Below are positions 11,501-25,661 of a DNA stretch of 64,000 nt, piece by piece. The stretch spans positions 272,237,426-272,301,425 of the forward strand of contig CP136063.1 of NCBI GenBank assembly GCA_032622095.1, given 5' to 3'. The position numbers and the translations under genes were made by a program. Below the pieces are notes generated by a model, which did no database searches, was not told where the DNA came from, and saw only the letters and a list, made by a program, of their open reading frames with translations. Origin of the DNA: Siphonodentalium dalli (lineage: Eukaryota; Mollusca; Scaphopoda; Gadilida; Siphonodentaliidae). Positions within the stretch are counted from its first letter, which is position 1, and each line of letters begins with the position of its first letter.

Positions 11501-13408
11501 TTTTAGTCTATCCCTGGTATGTTACAAATAAAGAGCGTTCATTGTTAGTCTATTCCTGGTATGTTACAAATAAAATGCGTTCATTGTTAGTCTATTCCTG
11601 GTATGTTACACATAAAGAGCGTTCATTGCTAATCTATTCCTGTTATGTTACAAATTACGTGCGTTCATTGCTAGACTTATTCGTGGTATGTAACCAACAC
11701 AGAGCGTTCATTGTTAGTCTTACTTTTGGTATGTTACAAATAAAGAGCGTTCATTGTTAGTCTTATTCCTTGTATGTTACAAATAAAGAGCGTGTATTGT
11801 TAGTCTATTCCTGGTATGTTACAAATAAAGAGCGTTTATTGTTAGTCTATTCCTGGTATGTAACCAACAAAGAACGTCCATTATTAGTCTTATTCCTGGT
11901 ATGTTACACATAAAGAGCGTTCATTTTTAGTCTTATTCCTGGTATGTTACAAATAAAGAACGCTCAATGTTAGTCTATTCCTGGTATGTTACAAATAAAG
12001 AACGTCCATTGTTAGTCTTATTCCTGGTATGTTACAAATAAAGAACGCTCATTGTTAGTTTTATTCCTGGTATGTTACAAATAAAGAGCGTTCATTGTTT
12101 ATCTATTCCTGGTATGTTACAAATAAAGATCGTTCATTGTAAGTCTATTCCTGGTATGTTACAAATAAAGAGCGTTCATTGCTAATGTATTCCTGGTATG
12201 TTACAAATAAAGTGCGTTCATTGCTAGTCTTATTCGTGGTATGTAACCAACACAGAGCGTTCATTGTTAGTCTTAATTCTGGTATGTTACAAATAAAGAG
12301 CTTTCATTGTTAGTCTTATTCCTGGTATGTTACAAATAAAGATCGTTCATTGTTAGTCTTATTCCTTGTATGTTACAAATAAAGAGCGTTAATTATTAGT
12401 CTATTCCTGTTATGTTACAAATAAAGAGCGTTCATTGTTAGTCTATTCCTGGAATGTTACAAATAAAGAGCGTTCATTGCTAGTCTTATTCCTGGTATGT
12501 AACAAACAAAGAGCGTTCATTGTTAGTCTTACTCCTGGTATGTTACGAATAAAGAACGCTTATTATTGGTATATTCCTGGTATGTTACAAATAAAGAGCG
12601 TTCGATGTTAGTCTTACTCATTGTATATTAAAAATAAAGACCGTTCATTGTTAGTCTTAGTCATGGTATGTTAGAAATAAAGAGCGCGCATTGTTAGTCT
12701 ATTCCTGGTATGTTACAAATAAAGAGCGTTCATTGCTAATGTATTCCTGGTATGTTACAAATAAAGTGCGTTCATTGCTAGTCTTATTCGTGGTATGTAA
12801 CCAACACAGAGCGTTCATTGTTAGTCTTACTTCTGGTATGTTACAAACAAAGAGCGTTCATTGTTAGTCTTACTCCTGGTATGTTACATATAAGGAACGC
12901 ACATTGTTAGTCTTACTCCTGGTATGTTACAAATAAAGAGCGTTCATTGCTAGTCTATTCCTGTTATGTTACAAATAAAGAGCGTTCATTGTTAGTCTTA
13001 CTCCTGGTATGTTACAAATAAAGAAAGCTCATTGTTAGTCTATTCCTGGTATGTTATAAATAAAGAGCGTTCATTGTTAGTCTTACTCCTGGTATGTTAC
13101 CAATAAAGAACGCTTATTATTGGTATATTCCTGGTATGTTACAAATAAAGAGCGTTCGATGTTAGTCTTACTCATTGAATATTAAAAATAAAGACCGTTC
13201 ATTGTTAGTCTTAGTCATGGTATGTTAGAAATAAAGAGCGCGCATTGTTAGTCTATTCCTGGTATGTTATAAATACAGAGCGTTCATTGTTAGTCTTACT
13301 CCTGGTATGTTACCAATAAAGAACGCTCATTGTTAGTCTATTCATGGTATGTTGCAAATAAAGAGCGTTCATTGTTAGTCTATTCCTGGTATGTTACAAA
13401 TAAAGAAC
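8520..13408 (+). repeat. 4889 bp HOR unit, copy 1 (C-B-tail-A-X plus right-flank-type monomers)
   Basis: 8520-12553 matches 13409-17442 at an offset of 4889 bp. It contains block C, block B (9139), the 511 bp pair, block A (from 11077) and an X block starting with GAGCGTGTATTG near 11788. From 12554 the sequence changes to monomers otherwise found to the right of islands (matching 4741-5341 at offset 8118), although no island is here. No gene is seen. Confidence 0.87.
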
Positions 13409-16400
13409 GCTCATTGTTAGTCTTATTCCTGGTATGTTACAAATAAAGAGCGTTCATTGTTCGTCTATTCATGGTATGTAACCAACAAAGAACGTCCATT
13501 GTTAGTCTTATTCATGGTATGTTACAAATAAAGAGCGTTCACTGTTAGTCACCTCCTGGTAAATAACCAATAATGAGCGTTCATTGTTAGTCTATTCCTG
13601 GTATGTTACAAATAAAGATCATTCATTGTTAGTCGTATTCCTGGTATGTTACAAATAAAGAGCGTTCATTGTTAGTCTATCCCTGGTATGTTATAAATAA
13701 ACAGCGTTTATTGTTAGTCTATTCCTGGTATGTAGCCAACAAAGAACTTTCATTGTTAGTCTTATTCCTATTATGTTACACATTAAGAGCGTTCATTGTT
13801 AGTCTATTCATTGTTTGTTACCAATAAAGACCGTTCATTGTTAGTCTTAGTCATGTTATGTTACAAATAAAGATTGTCTCTTGTTAGTATATTCATGGTA
13901 TGTTACAAATAAAGATAGTTCATTGTTAGTCTTATTCCTGGTATGTTACAAATCAAGAGCGTTCATTGTTAGTCTTACACATTGTATGTTGAAAATAAAG
14001 AGCGTTCATTGTTAGTCTATTCCTGGTTTGTTACAAATAAATAACGCTCATTGTTATATAGTCTATTCTTGGTATGTTTCAAATAAAGAGCGTTCATTGT
14101 TAGTCTATTCCTGGTATGTTACAAATAAAGAGCATTCATTGTTATTCTATTCCTGGTATGTTACAAATAACGAGCGTTCATTGCTAGTCTATTCCCGTTA
14201 TGTTACAAATAAAGAGCGTTCATTGTTAGACTATTACTGGTATGTTACACATAAAGAGCGTTCATTGTTTGTATTATTCCTGGTATGTTACAAATAAAGA
14301 ACGCGCATTGTTAGTCTATTCCTGGTATGTTACAAATAAAGAACGTTCATTTTTAGTCTATCCCTGGTATGTTACAATAAAGAGCGTCATTGTTAGTCTA
14401 TTCCTGGTATGTTACAAATAAAGAGCGTTCATTGTTATTCTATTCCTGGTATGTTACAATTAAAGAGCGTTCATTGTTAGTCTATTCATGGTATGTTACA
14501 AATAAAGAACGTCCATTGTTATTCTTATTCATGGTATGTTACAGATAAAGAGCGTTCATTGTTAGTCTTATTCCTGGTATGATACACATAAAAAGCGTTC
14601 ATTGTTAGTCTACTCATTGTATGTTACCAATAAAGACCGTTCAGTGTTAGTCTTAGTCATGTTATGTTACAAATTAAGAGCGTTCATTGTTAGTATATTC
14701 ATGGTATGTTACAAATAAAGATCGTTCATTGTTAGTCTTATTCCTGGTATGTTACAAATAAAGAGCGTTCAATGTTAGTCTTACTCATTGTATGTTAAAA
14801 ATAAAGACCGTTCATTGTTAGTCTTAGTCATGGTATGTTAGAAATGAAGAGCTTTCCTTGTTAGTATATTCATTGTATGTTACAAATAAAGATCGTTCAT
14901 TGTTAGTCTTATTCCTGGTATGTTACACATAAAGAGCGTTCATTGTTATTCTATTCCTGGTATGTTACAATTAAAGAGCGTTCATTGTTAGTCTACTCAT
15001 GGTATGTTACAAATAAAGAACGTCCATTGTTATTCTTATTCATGGTATGTTACAGATAAAGAGCGTTCATTGTTAGTCTTATTCCTGGTACGATACACAT
15101 AAAAAGCGTTCATTGTTAGTCTACTCATTGTATGTTACCAATAAAGACCGTTCAGTGTTAGTCTTAGTCATGGTATGTTACAAATTAAGAGCGTTCATTG
15201 TTAGTATATTCATGGTATGTTACAAATAAAGATCGTTCATTGTTAGTCTTATTCCTGGTATGTTACAAATAAAGAGCGTTCAATGTTAGTCTTACTCATT
15301 GTATGTTAAAAATAAAGACCGTTCATTGTTAGTCTTAGTCATGGTATGTTAGAAATGAAGAGCTTTCCCTGTTAGTATATTCATTGTATGTTACAAATAA
15401 AGATCGTTCATTGTTAGTCTTATTCCTGGTATGTTACACATAAAGAGCGTTCATTGTTAGTCTACTCGTTGTATGTTACCAATAAAGACTGTTCATTGTT
15501 AGTCTTAGTCATGGTATGTTACAAATAAAGAGCGTTCATTGTTAGTCTATTCATGGTATGTAACCAACAAAGAACGTCCATTGTTAGTCTTATTCATGGT
15601 ATGTTACAAATAAAGAGCGTTCACTGTTAGTCACCTCCTGGTAAATAACCAATACTGACCGTTCATTGTTAGTCTATTCCTGGTATGTTACCAATACAGA
15701 TCATTCATTGTTAGTCGTATTCCTGGTATGTTACAAATAAAGAGCGTTCATTGTTAGTCTATTCCTGGTATGTTACAAATAAAGAGCGTTTATTGTTAGT
15801 ATATTCCTGGTATGTAGCCAACAAAGAACTTTCATTGTTAGTCTTATTCCTAGTATGTTACACATTAAGAGCGTTCATTGTTAGTCTATTCATTGTTTGT
15901 TACCAATAAAGACCGTGCATTGTTAGTCTTAGTCATGGTATATTACAAATAAATATTGTCTCTTGTTAGTATATGCATGGTATGTTACAAATAAAGATAG
16001 TTCATTGTTAGTCTTATTTCTGGTATGTTACAAATAAAGAGCGTTAATTGTTAGTCTATTCCTGGTTTGTTACAAATAAATAACGCTCATTGTTATATAG
16101 TCTATTCTTGGTATGTTTCAAATAAAGAGCGTTCATTGTTAGTCTATTCCTGGTATGTTACAAATAAAGAGCATTCATTGTTATTCTATTCCTGGTATGT
16201 TACAAATAACGAGCGTTCATTGCTAGTCTATTCCCGTTATGTTACAAATAAAGAGCGTTCACTGTTAGACTATTACTGGCATGTTACAAATAAAGAGCGT
16301 TCATTGTTTGTATTATTCCTGGTATGTTACAAATAAAGAACGCTCATTTTTAGTCTATTCCTGGTATGTTACAAATAAAGAACGTTCATTTTTAGTCTAT

Positions 16401-17442
16401 CCCTGGTATGTTACAAATAAAGAGCGTTCATTGTTAGTCTATTCCTGGTATGTTACAAATAAAATGCGTTCATTGTTAGTCTATTCCTGGTATGTTACAC
16501 ATAAAGAGCGTTCATTGCTAATCTATTCCTGTTATGTTACAAATTCCGTGCGTTCATTGCTAGACTTATTCGTGGTATGTAACCAACACAGAGCGTTCAT
16601 TGTTAGTCTTACTTTTGGTATGTTACAAATAAAGAGCGTTCATTGTTAGTCTTATTCCTTGTATGTTACAAATAAAGAGCGTGTATTGTTAGTCTATTCC
16701 TGGTATGTTACAAATAAAGAGCGTTTATTGTTAGTCTATTCCTGGTATGTAACCAACAAAGAACGTCCATTGTTAGTCTTATTCCTGGTATGTTACACAT
16801 AAAGAGCGTTCATTTTTAGTCTTATTCCTGGTATGTTACAAATAAAGAACGCTCAATGTTAGTCTATTCCTGGTATGTTACAAATAAAGAACGTCCATTG
16901 TTAGTCTTATTCCTGGTATGTTACAAATAAAGAACGCTCATTGTTAGTTTTATTCCTGGTATGTTACAAATAAAGAGCGTTCATTGTTTATCTATTCCTG
17001 GTATGTTACAAATAAAGATCGTTCGTTGTAAGTCTATTCCTGGTATGTTACAAATAAAGAGCGTTCATTGCTAATGTATTCCTGGTATGTTACAAATAAA
17101 GTGCGTTCATTGCTAGTCTTATTCGTGGTATGTAACCAACACAGAGCGTTCATTGTTAGTCTTACTTCTGGTATGTTACAAATAAAGAGCTTTCATTGTT
17201 AGTCTTATTCCTGGTATGTTACAAATAAAGATCGTTCATTGTTAGTCTTATTCCTTGTATGTTACAAATAAAGAGCGTTAATTATTAGTCTATTCCTGTT
17301 ATGTTACAAATAAAGAGCGTTCATTGTTAGTCTATTCCTGGAATGTTACAAATAAAGAGCGTTCATTGCTAGTCTTATTCCTGGTATGTAACAAACAAAG
17401 AGCGTTCATTGTTAGTCTTACTCCTGTTATGTTACGAATAAA
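13409..17442 (+). repeat. 4889 bp HOR unit, copy 2 (incomplete)
   Basis: Repeats 8520-12553 with few base changes, for example CAAATTCCGTG near 16540 where the other A blocks have CAAATTACGTG. Homology to copy 1 stops near 17442, where the sequence continues as GAGCGTTCATTG rather than GAACGCTTATTATTGG. No gene is seen. Confidence 0.87.
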
Positions 17443-18205
17443 GAGCGTTCATTGTTAGTATATTCCTGGTATGTTACAAATAAAGAGCGTTCATTGCTAG
17501 ACTTATTACTGGTAGTCTTATTCCTGGTATGTTACAAATAAAGAACGCTCATTTTTAGTCTATTACTGGTATGCTACAAATAAAGAACGCTCATTGTTAG
17601 TCTATTCCTGGTGTGTTACAAATAAAGAGCGTTCATTGTTAGTCTATTCCTGGTATGTTACAAATAACGAACGCTCATTTTTAGTCTATTCCTGGTATGT
17701 TACGAATAAAGTGCGTTCATTGCTAGTCTTATTCGTGGTATGTAACCAACACAGAGCGTTCATTTTTAGTCTTACTTCTGGTATGTTACAAATAAAGAGC
17801 GTTCATTGTTAGTCTTATTCCTGGTATGTTACAAATAAAGACCGTTCATTTTTAGTCTTATTCCTTGTATGTTACAAATAAAGAGCGTTCATTGTTAGTC
17901 TATTCCTGGTATGTTACAAATAAAGAGCGTTCATTGTTATTCTATTCCTGGTATGTTACAAATAAAGAGCGTTCATTGTTAGTCTATTCCTGGTATGTTA
18001 CAAATAACGAACGCTCATTTTTAGTCTATTCCTGGTATGTTACGAATAAAGTGCGTTCATTGCTAGTCTTATTCGTGGTATGTAACCAACACAGAGCGTT
18101 CATTTTTAGTCTTACTTCTGGTATGTTACAAATAAAGAGCGTTCATTGTTAGTCTTATTCCTGGTATGTTACAAATAAAGACCGTTCATTTTTAGTCTTA
18201 TTCCT
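17443..18205 (+). repeat. X-block continuation with a 340 bp partial tandem duplication
   Basis: Eight monomers (four of 42 bp and four of 43 bp) repeat at a 340 bp offset, for example GTTCATTGTT at 17631 and 17971, each followed by AACGAACGCTCATTTTTAG. The second copy breaks off near 18205, inside a shared TTTTTAG context, and joins the middle of a B block. No gene is seen. Confidence 0.86.
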
Positions 18206-20290
18206 TGTATGTTACAATAATGAGCGTCATTGTTAGTCTATTCCTGGTATGTTACAAATAAAGAGCGTTCATTGTTATTCTATTCCTGGTATGTTACAAT
18301 TAAAGAGCGTTCATTGTTAGTCTATTCATGGTATGTTACAAATAAAGAACGTCCATTGTTATTCTTATTCATGGTATGTTACAGATAAAGAGCGTCCATT
18401 GTTAGTCTTATTCCTGGTATGATACACATAAAAAGCGTTCATTGTTAGTCTACTCATTGTATGTTACCAATAAAGACCGTTCAGTGTTAGTCTTAGTCAT
18501 GTTATGTTACAAATTAAGAGCGTTCATTGTTAGTATATTCATGGTATGTTACAAATAAAGATCGTTCATTGTTAGTCTTATTCCTGGTATGTTACAAATA
18601 AAGAGCGTTCAATGTTAGTCTTACTCATTGTATGTTAAAAATAAAGACCGTTCATTGTTAGTCTTAGTCATGGTATGTTAGAAATGAAGAGCTTTCCTTG
18701 TTAGTATATTCATTGTATGTTACAAATAAAGATCGTTCATTGTTAGTCTTATTCCTGGTATGTTACACATAAAGAGCGTTCATTGTTATTCTATTCCTGG
18801 TATGTTACAATTAAAGAGCGTTCATTGTTAGTCTACTCATGGTATGTTACAAATAAAGAACGTCCATTGTTATTCTTATTCATGGTATGTTACAGATAAA
18901 GAGCGTTCATTGTTAGTCTTATTCCTGGTACGATACACATAAAAAGCGTTCATTGTTAGTCTACTCATTGTATGTTACCAATAAAGACCGTTCAGTGTTA
19001 GTCTTAGTCATGGTATGTTACAAATTAAGAGCGTTCATTGTTAGTATATTCATGGTATGTTACAAATAAAGATCGTTCATTGTTAGTCTTATTCCTGGTA
19101 TGTTACAAATAAAGAGCGTTCAATGTTAGTCTTACTCATTGTATGTTAAAAATAAAGACCGTTCATTGTTAGTCTTAGTCATGGTATGTTAGAAATGAAG
19201 AGCTTTCCCTGTTAGTATATTCATTGTATGTTACAAATAAAGATCGTTCATTGTTAGTCTTATTCCTGGTATGTTACACATAAAGAGCGTTCATTGTTAG
19301 TCTACTCATTGTATGTTACCAATAAAGACTGTTCATTGTTAGTCTTAGTCATGGTATGTTACAAATAAAGAGCGTTCATTGTTAGTCTATTCATGGTATG
19401 TAACCAACAAAGAACGTCCATTGTTAGTCTTATTCATGGTATGTTACAAATAAAGAGCGTTCACTGTTAGTCACCTCCTGGTAAATAACCAATACTGACC
19501 GTTCATTGTTAGTCTATTCCTGGTATGTTACCAATACAGATCATTCATTGTTAGTCGTATTCCTGGTATGTTACAAATAAAGAGCGTTCATTGTTAGTCT
19601 ATTCCTGGTATGTTACAAATAAAGAGCGTTTATTGTTAGTATATTCCTGGTATGTAGCCAACAAAGAACTTTCATTGTTAGTCTTATTCCTAGTATGTTA
19701 CACATTAAGAGCGTTCATTGTTAGTCTATTCATTGTTTGTTACCAATAAAGACCGTGCATTGTTAGTCTTAGTCATGGTATATTACAAATAAATATTGTC
19801 TCTTGTTAGTATATGCATGGTATGTTACAAATAAAGATAGTTCATTGTTAGTCTTATTTCTGGTATGTTACAAATAAAGAGCGTTAATTGTTAGTCTATT
19901 CCTGGTTTGTTACAAATAAATAACGCTCATTGTTATATAGTCTATTCTTGGTATGTTTCAAATAAAGAGCGTTCATTGTTAGTCTATTCCTGGTATGTTA
20001 CAAATAAAGAGCATTCATTGTTATTCTATTCCTGGTATGTTACAAATAACGAGCGTTCATTGCTAGTCTATTCCCGTTATGTTACAAATAAAGAGCGTTC
20101 ACTGTTAGACTATTACTGGCATGTTACAAATAAAGAGCGTTCATTGTTTGTATTATTCCTGGTATGTTACAAATAAAGAACGCTCATTTTTAGTCTATTC
20201 CTGGTATGTTACAAATAAAGAACGTTCATTTTTAGTCTATCCCTGGTATGTTACAAATAAAGAGCGTTCATTGTTAGTCTATTCCTGGTA
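18206..20290 (+). repeat. 5'-truncated B tail joined to block A
   Basis: Matches 14366-16450 at an offset of 3840 bp. It starts inside the 40 bp marker monomer of block B, here ACAATAATGAGCGTCATTG. The 511 bp pair is present. The 3840 bp homology runs on into the next X block until one 42 bp monomer is lost near 21,160, after which the offset is 3798 bp. No gene is seen. Confidence 0.87.
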
Positions 20291-22580
20291 TGTTACAAAT
20301 AAAATGCGTTCATTGTTAGTCTATTCCTGGTATGTTACACATAAAGAGCGTTCATTGCTAATCTATTCCTGTTATGTTACAAATTACGTGCGTTCATTGC
20401 TAGACTTATTCGTGGTATGTAACCAACACAGAGCGTTCATTGTTAGTCTTACTTTTGGTATGTTACAAATAAAGAGCGTTCATTGTTAGTCTTATTCCTT
20501 GTATGTTACAAATAAAGAGCGTGTATTGTTAGTCTATTCCTGGTATGTTACAAATAAAGAGCGTTTATTGTTAGTCTATTCCTGGTATGTAACCAACAAA
20601 GAACGTCCATTGTTAGTCTTATTCCTGGTATGTTACACATAAAGAGCGTTCATTTTTAGTCTTATTCCTGGTATGTTACAAATAAAGAACGCTCAATGTT
20701 AGTCTATTCCTGGTATGTTACAAATAAAGAACGTCCATTGTTAGTCTTATTCCTGGTATGTTACAAATAAAGAACGCTCATTGTTAGTTTTATTCCTGGT
20801 ATGTTACAAATAAAGAGCGTTCATTGTTTATCTATTCCTGGTATGTTACAAATAAAGATCGTTCATTGTAAGTCTATTCCTGGTATGTTACAAATAAAGA
20901 GCGTTCATTGCTAATGTATTCCTGGTATGTTACAAATAAAGTGCGTTCATTGCTAGTCTTATTCGTGGTATGTAACCAACACAGAGCGTTCATTGTTAGT
21001 CTTACTTCTGGTATGTTACAAATAAAGAGCTTTCATTGTTAGTCTTATTCCTGGTATGTTACAAATAAAGATCGTTCATTGTTAGTCTTATTCCTTGTAT
21101 GTTACAAATAAAGAGCGTTACTTATTAGTCTATTCCTGTTATGTTACAAATAAAGAGCGTTCATTGCTAGTCTTATTCCTGGTATGTAACAAACAAAGAG
21201 CGTTCATTGTTAGTCTTACCCCTGGTATGTTACGAATAAAGAGCGTTCATTGTTAGTATATTCCTGGTATGTTACAAATAAAGAGCGTTCATTGCTAGAC
21301 TTATTACTGGTAGTCTTATTCCTGGTATGTTACAAATAAAGAACGCTCATTTTTAGTCTATTACTGGTATGCTACAAATAAAGAACGCTCATTGTTAGTC
21401 TATTCCTGGTGTGTTACAAATAAAGAGCGTTCATTGTTAGTCTATTCCTGGTATGTTACAAATAACGAACGCTCATTTTTAGTCTATTCCTGGTATGTTA
21501 CGAATAAAGTGCGTTCATTGCTAGTCTTATTCGTGGTATGTAACCAACACAGAGCGTTCATTTTTAGTCTTACTTCTGGTATGTTACAAATAAAGAGCGT
21601 TCATTGTTAGTCTTATTCCTGGTATGTTACAAATAAAGACCGTTCATTTTTAGTCTTATTCCTTGTATGTTACAAATAAAGAGCGTTCATTGTTAGTCTA
21701 TTACTGGTATGTTACAAATAAAGAGCGTTCATTGTTAGTCTATTCCTGGTATGTTACAAATAAAGAGCGTTCATTGCTAGTTTTATTCCTGGTATGGTAT
21801 GTTACAAATAAAGAAAGTTCATTGTTTATCTATTCCTGGTATGTTACAAATAAAGAGCGTTCATTGTTAGTCTATTACTGGTATGTTACAAATAAAGAGC
21901 GTTCATTGCTAATCTATTCCTGTTATGTTACAATTAACGTGCGTTCATTGCTAGACTTATTCGTGGTATGTAACCAACACAGAGCGTTCATTGTTAGTCT
22001 TACTTTTGGTATGCTACAAATAAAGAGCGTTCATTGTTAGTCTTATTCCTGGTATGTTACAAATAAAGATCGTTCATTGTTAGTCTTATTCCTGGTATAT
22101 AACCAACAAAGAGCGTTCATTGTTAGTCTTACTCCTGGTATGTTACGAATAAATAGCGTTCATTGTTAGTCTATTCATTGTATGTTACAAATACAGAGCG
22201 TTCATTGTTAGTCTATTCCTGGTATGTTACAAATAAAGAGCGTTCATTGCTAGTCTTATTCCTGGTATATAACCAACAAAGAGCGTTCATTGTTAGTCTT
22301 ACTCCTGGTATGTTACGAATAAATAGCGTTCATTGTTAGTCTATTCCTGGTATGTTACAAATAAAGTGCGTTCATTGCTAGTCTTATTCCTGGTAGTCTT
22401 ATTCCTGGTATGTTACAAATAAAGAACGCTCATTGTTAGTCTATTCCTGGTATGTTACAAATAAAGAACGTCCATTGTTAGTCTTAATCCTGGTATGTTA
22501 CAAATAAAGAACGTTCATTGCTAGTCTTATTCCTGGTATGTTACAAATAAGGAACGTCCATTGTTAGTATATTCCTGGTA
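20291..22580 (+). repeat. 2290 bp HOR unit, copy 1 (A end, X block, left-flank monomers)
   Basis: AAATAAAATGCG at about 20297 recurs at about 22587, giving the 2290 bp offset. The unit ends with monomers that normally lead to an island (short 15 bp monomer near 22395, GGAACGTCC near 22552). Near 22580 it jumps back to the block A end instead of reaching an island. No gene is seen. Confidence 0.86.
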
Positions 22581-25288
22581 TGTTACAAATAAAATGCGTT
22601 CATTGTTAGTCTTATCCTGGTATGTTACACATAAAGAGCGTTCATTGCTAATATATTCCTGTTATGTTACAAATAACGTGCGTTCATTGCTAGACTTATT
22701 CGTGGTATGTAACCAACACAGAGCGTTCATTGTTAGTCTTACTTTTGGTATGTTACAAATAAAGAGCGTTCATTGTTAGTCTTATTCCTTGTATGTTACA
22801 AATAAAGAGCGTGTATTGTTAGTCTATTCCTGGTATGTTACAAATAAAGAGCGTTTATTGTTAGTCTATTCCTGGTATGTAACCAACAAATAACGTCCAT
22901 TGTTAGTCTTATTCCTGGTATGTTACACATAAAGAGCGTTCATTTTTAGTCTTATTCCTGGTATGTTACAAATAAAGAACGCTCAATGTTAGTCTATTCC
23001 TGGTATGTTACAAATAAAGAACGTCCATTGTTAGTCTTATTCCTGGTATGTTACAAATAAAGAACGCTCATTGTTAGTTTTATTCCTGGTATGTTACAAA
23101 TAAAGAGCGTTCATTGTTTATCTATTCCTGGTATGTTACAAATAAAGAGCGTTCATTGTAAGTCTATTCCTGGTATGTTACAAATAAAGAGCGTTCATTG
23201 CTAATGTATTCCTGGTATGTTACAAATAAAGTGCGTTCATTGCTAGTCTTATTCGTGGTATGTAACCAACACAGAGCGTTCATTGTTAGTCTTACTTCTG
23301 GTATGTTACAAATAAAGAGCTTTCATTGTTAGTCTTATTCCTGGTATGTTACAAATAAAGATCGTTCATTGTTAGTCTTATTCCTTGTATGTTACAAATA
23401 AAGAGCGTTCATTATTAGTCTATTCCTGGTATGTTACAAATAAAGAGCGTTCATTGTTAGTCTATTCCTGGAATGTTACAAACAAAAAGCGTTCATTGCT
23501 AGTCTTATTCCTGGTATGTAACAAACAAAGAGCGTTCATTGTTAGTCTTACTCCTGGTATGTTACAAATAAAGAGCGTTCATTGCAGTTTATTCCTGGTA
23601 TGTTACAAATAAAGAGCGTTCATTGCTAGACTTATTACTGGTAGTCTTATTCCTGGTATGTTACAAATAAAGAACGCTCATTTTTAGTCTATTCCTGGTA
23701 TGCTACAAATAAAGAACGCTCATTGTTAGTCTATTCCTGGTGTGTTACAAATAAAGAGCGTTCATTGTTAGTCTATTCCTGGTATGTTACAAATAACGAA
23801 CGCTCATTTTTAGTCTATTCCTGGTATGTTACGAATAAAGTGCGTTCATTGCTAGTCTTATTCGTGGTATGTAACCAACACAGAGCGTTCATTTTTAGTC
23901 TTACTTCTGGTATGTTACAAATAAAGAGCGTTCATTGTTAGTCTTATTCCTGGTATGTTACAAATAAAGACCGTTCATTTTTAGTCTTATTCCTTGTATG
24001 TTACAAATAAAGAGCGTTCATTGTTAGTCTATTCCTGGTATGTTACAAATAAAGAGCGTTCATTGTTAGTCTATTCCTGGTATGTTACAAATAAAGAGCG
24101 TTCATTGCTAGTCTTATTCCTGGTATGGGTATGTTACAAATAAAGAACGTTCATTGTTTATCTATTCCTGGTATGTTACAAATAAAGAGCGTTCATTGTT
24201 AGTCTATTACTGGTATGTTACAAATAAAGAGCGTTCATTGCTTATCTATTCCTGTTATGTTACAATTAACGTGCGTTCATTGCTAGACTTATTCGTGGTA
24301 TGTAACCAACACAGAGCGTTCATTGTTAGTCTTACTTTTGGTATGCTACAAATAAAGAGCGTTCATTGTTAGTCTTATTCCTGGTATGTTACAAATAAAG
24401 ATCGTTCATTGTTAGTCTTATTCCTGGTATATAACCAACAAAGGGCGTTCATTGTTAGTCTTACTCCTGGTATTTTACGAATAAATAGCGTTCATTGTTA
24501 GTCTATTCCTTGTATGTTACAAATAAAGAGCGTTCATTGTTAGTCTATTCCTGGTATGTTACAAATAAAGAGCGTTCATTGCTAGTCTTATTCATGGTAT
24601 ATAACCAACAAAGAGCGTTCATTGTTAGTCTTACTCCTGGTATGTTACGAATAAATAGCGTTCATTGTTAGTCTATTCCTGGTATGTTACAAATAAAGTG
24701 CGTTCATTGCTAGTCTTATTCCTGGTAGTCTTATTCCTGGTATGTTACAAATAAAGAACGCTCATTGTTAGTCTATTCCTGGTATGTTACAAATAAAGAA
24801 CGTCCATTGTTAGTCTTAATCCTGGTATGTTACAAATAAAGAACGTTCATTGCTAGTCTTATTCCTGGTATGTTACAAATAAGGAACGTCCATTGTTAGT
24901 ATATTCCTGGTATGTTACAAATAAAGAGCATTCATTGTTAGTCTTACTCCTGGTATGTTACAAATAAAGAGCGCTCATTGTTAGTCTTATTCCTGGTATG
25001 TTACAAATAAAGAGCGTTCATTGTTAGTCTTATTCCTGGTATGTTACAAATAAAGAGCGTTCATTGTTAGTTTATTCCTGGTATGTTACAGATAAGGAAC
25101 GCCCATTGTTAGTCTTATTCCTGGTATGTTACAAATAAAGAGCGTTCATTGTTAGTCTTATTCCTGGTATGTTACAAATAAAGAGCGTTCATTGTTAGTT
25201 TATTCCTGGTATGTTACAAATAAGGAACGCCCATTGTTAGTCTTATTCCTGGTATGTTACAAATAGAGAGCGTTCATTGTTAGTCTAA
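22581..25288 (+). repeat. 2290 bp HOR unit, copy 2, leading into island 2
   Basis: Repeats the preceding unit, at offsets that drift from 2290 to about 2332 bp through monomer gains. It then continues past the earlier breakpoint through GAGCATTC, GAGCGCTC and the 128 bp tandem pair into island 2. No gene is seen. Confidence 0.87.
24981..25236 (+). repeat. 128 bp tandem, two copies, next to island 2
   Basis: Same two-unit arrangement as beside island 1, at the same distance (52 bp) from the island edge. Confidence 0.93.
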
Positions 25289-25661
25289 TCTGCAAGGCCA
25301 GTGTCTAGTTGAAACATTCAAAACATATATTCTTGAACTTTATTAACGCATGCCAAACTACTAGTGTTAGCGCTGCCACTTGACAAATTTGCTGATGGCA
25401 AAAATAATTCAAATTTGGCAAAAACAAAATTCCCGGTGAAATTAAGCCTCTGCGTGGTCTTTCCTCCACCCGTAAAATTGACAACGTCGTGTGTGTCCTT
25501 GCGGCTGGAACGACGATAAACCCTAACAAACAAACAAACAAACATAGCAAATCCTCTTGTGATGCGCCCTTCTGATAAGGCAACCCTTCTATCGTGTTAT
25601 TGTTTGATTATTGGTGTATTATGTGGTGATAAACTAGAGATGCGAATATAATTATTAACTA
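25289..25661. repeat. Non-satellite island, copy 2 (373 bp)
   Basis: Same junctions as copy 1. It has one A fewer in the CATTCAAAACAT stretch near 25317 and one AAAC unit more than copy 1. It reads GTGTGTGTCCTTGCGG, a form shared with copies 5, 6 and 7. The last monomer before it contains AATAGAGAGCG, also shared with copies 5 to 7. No gene is called. Confidence 0.9.
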
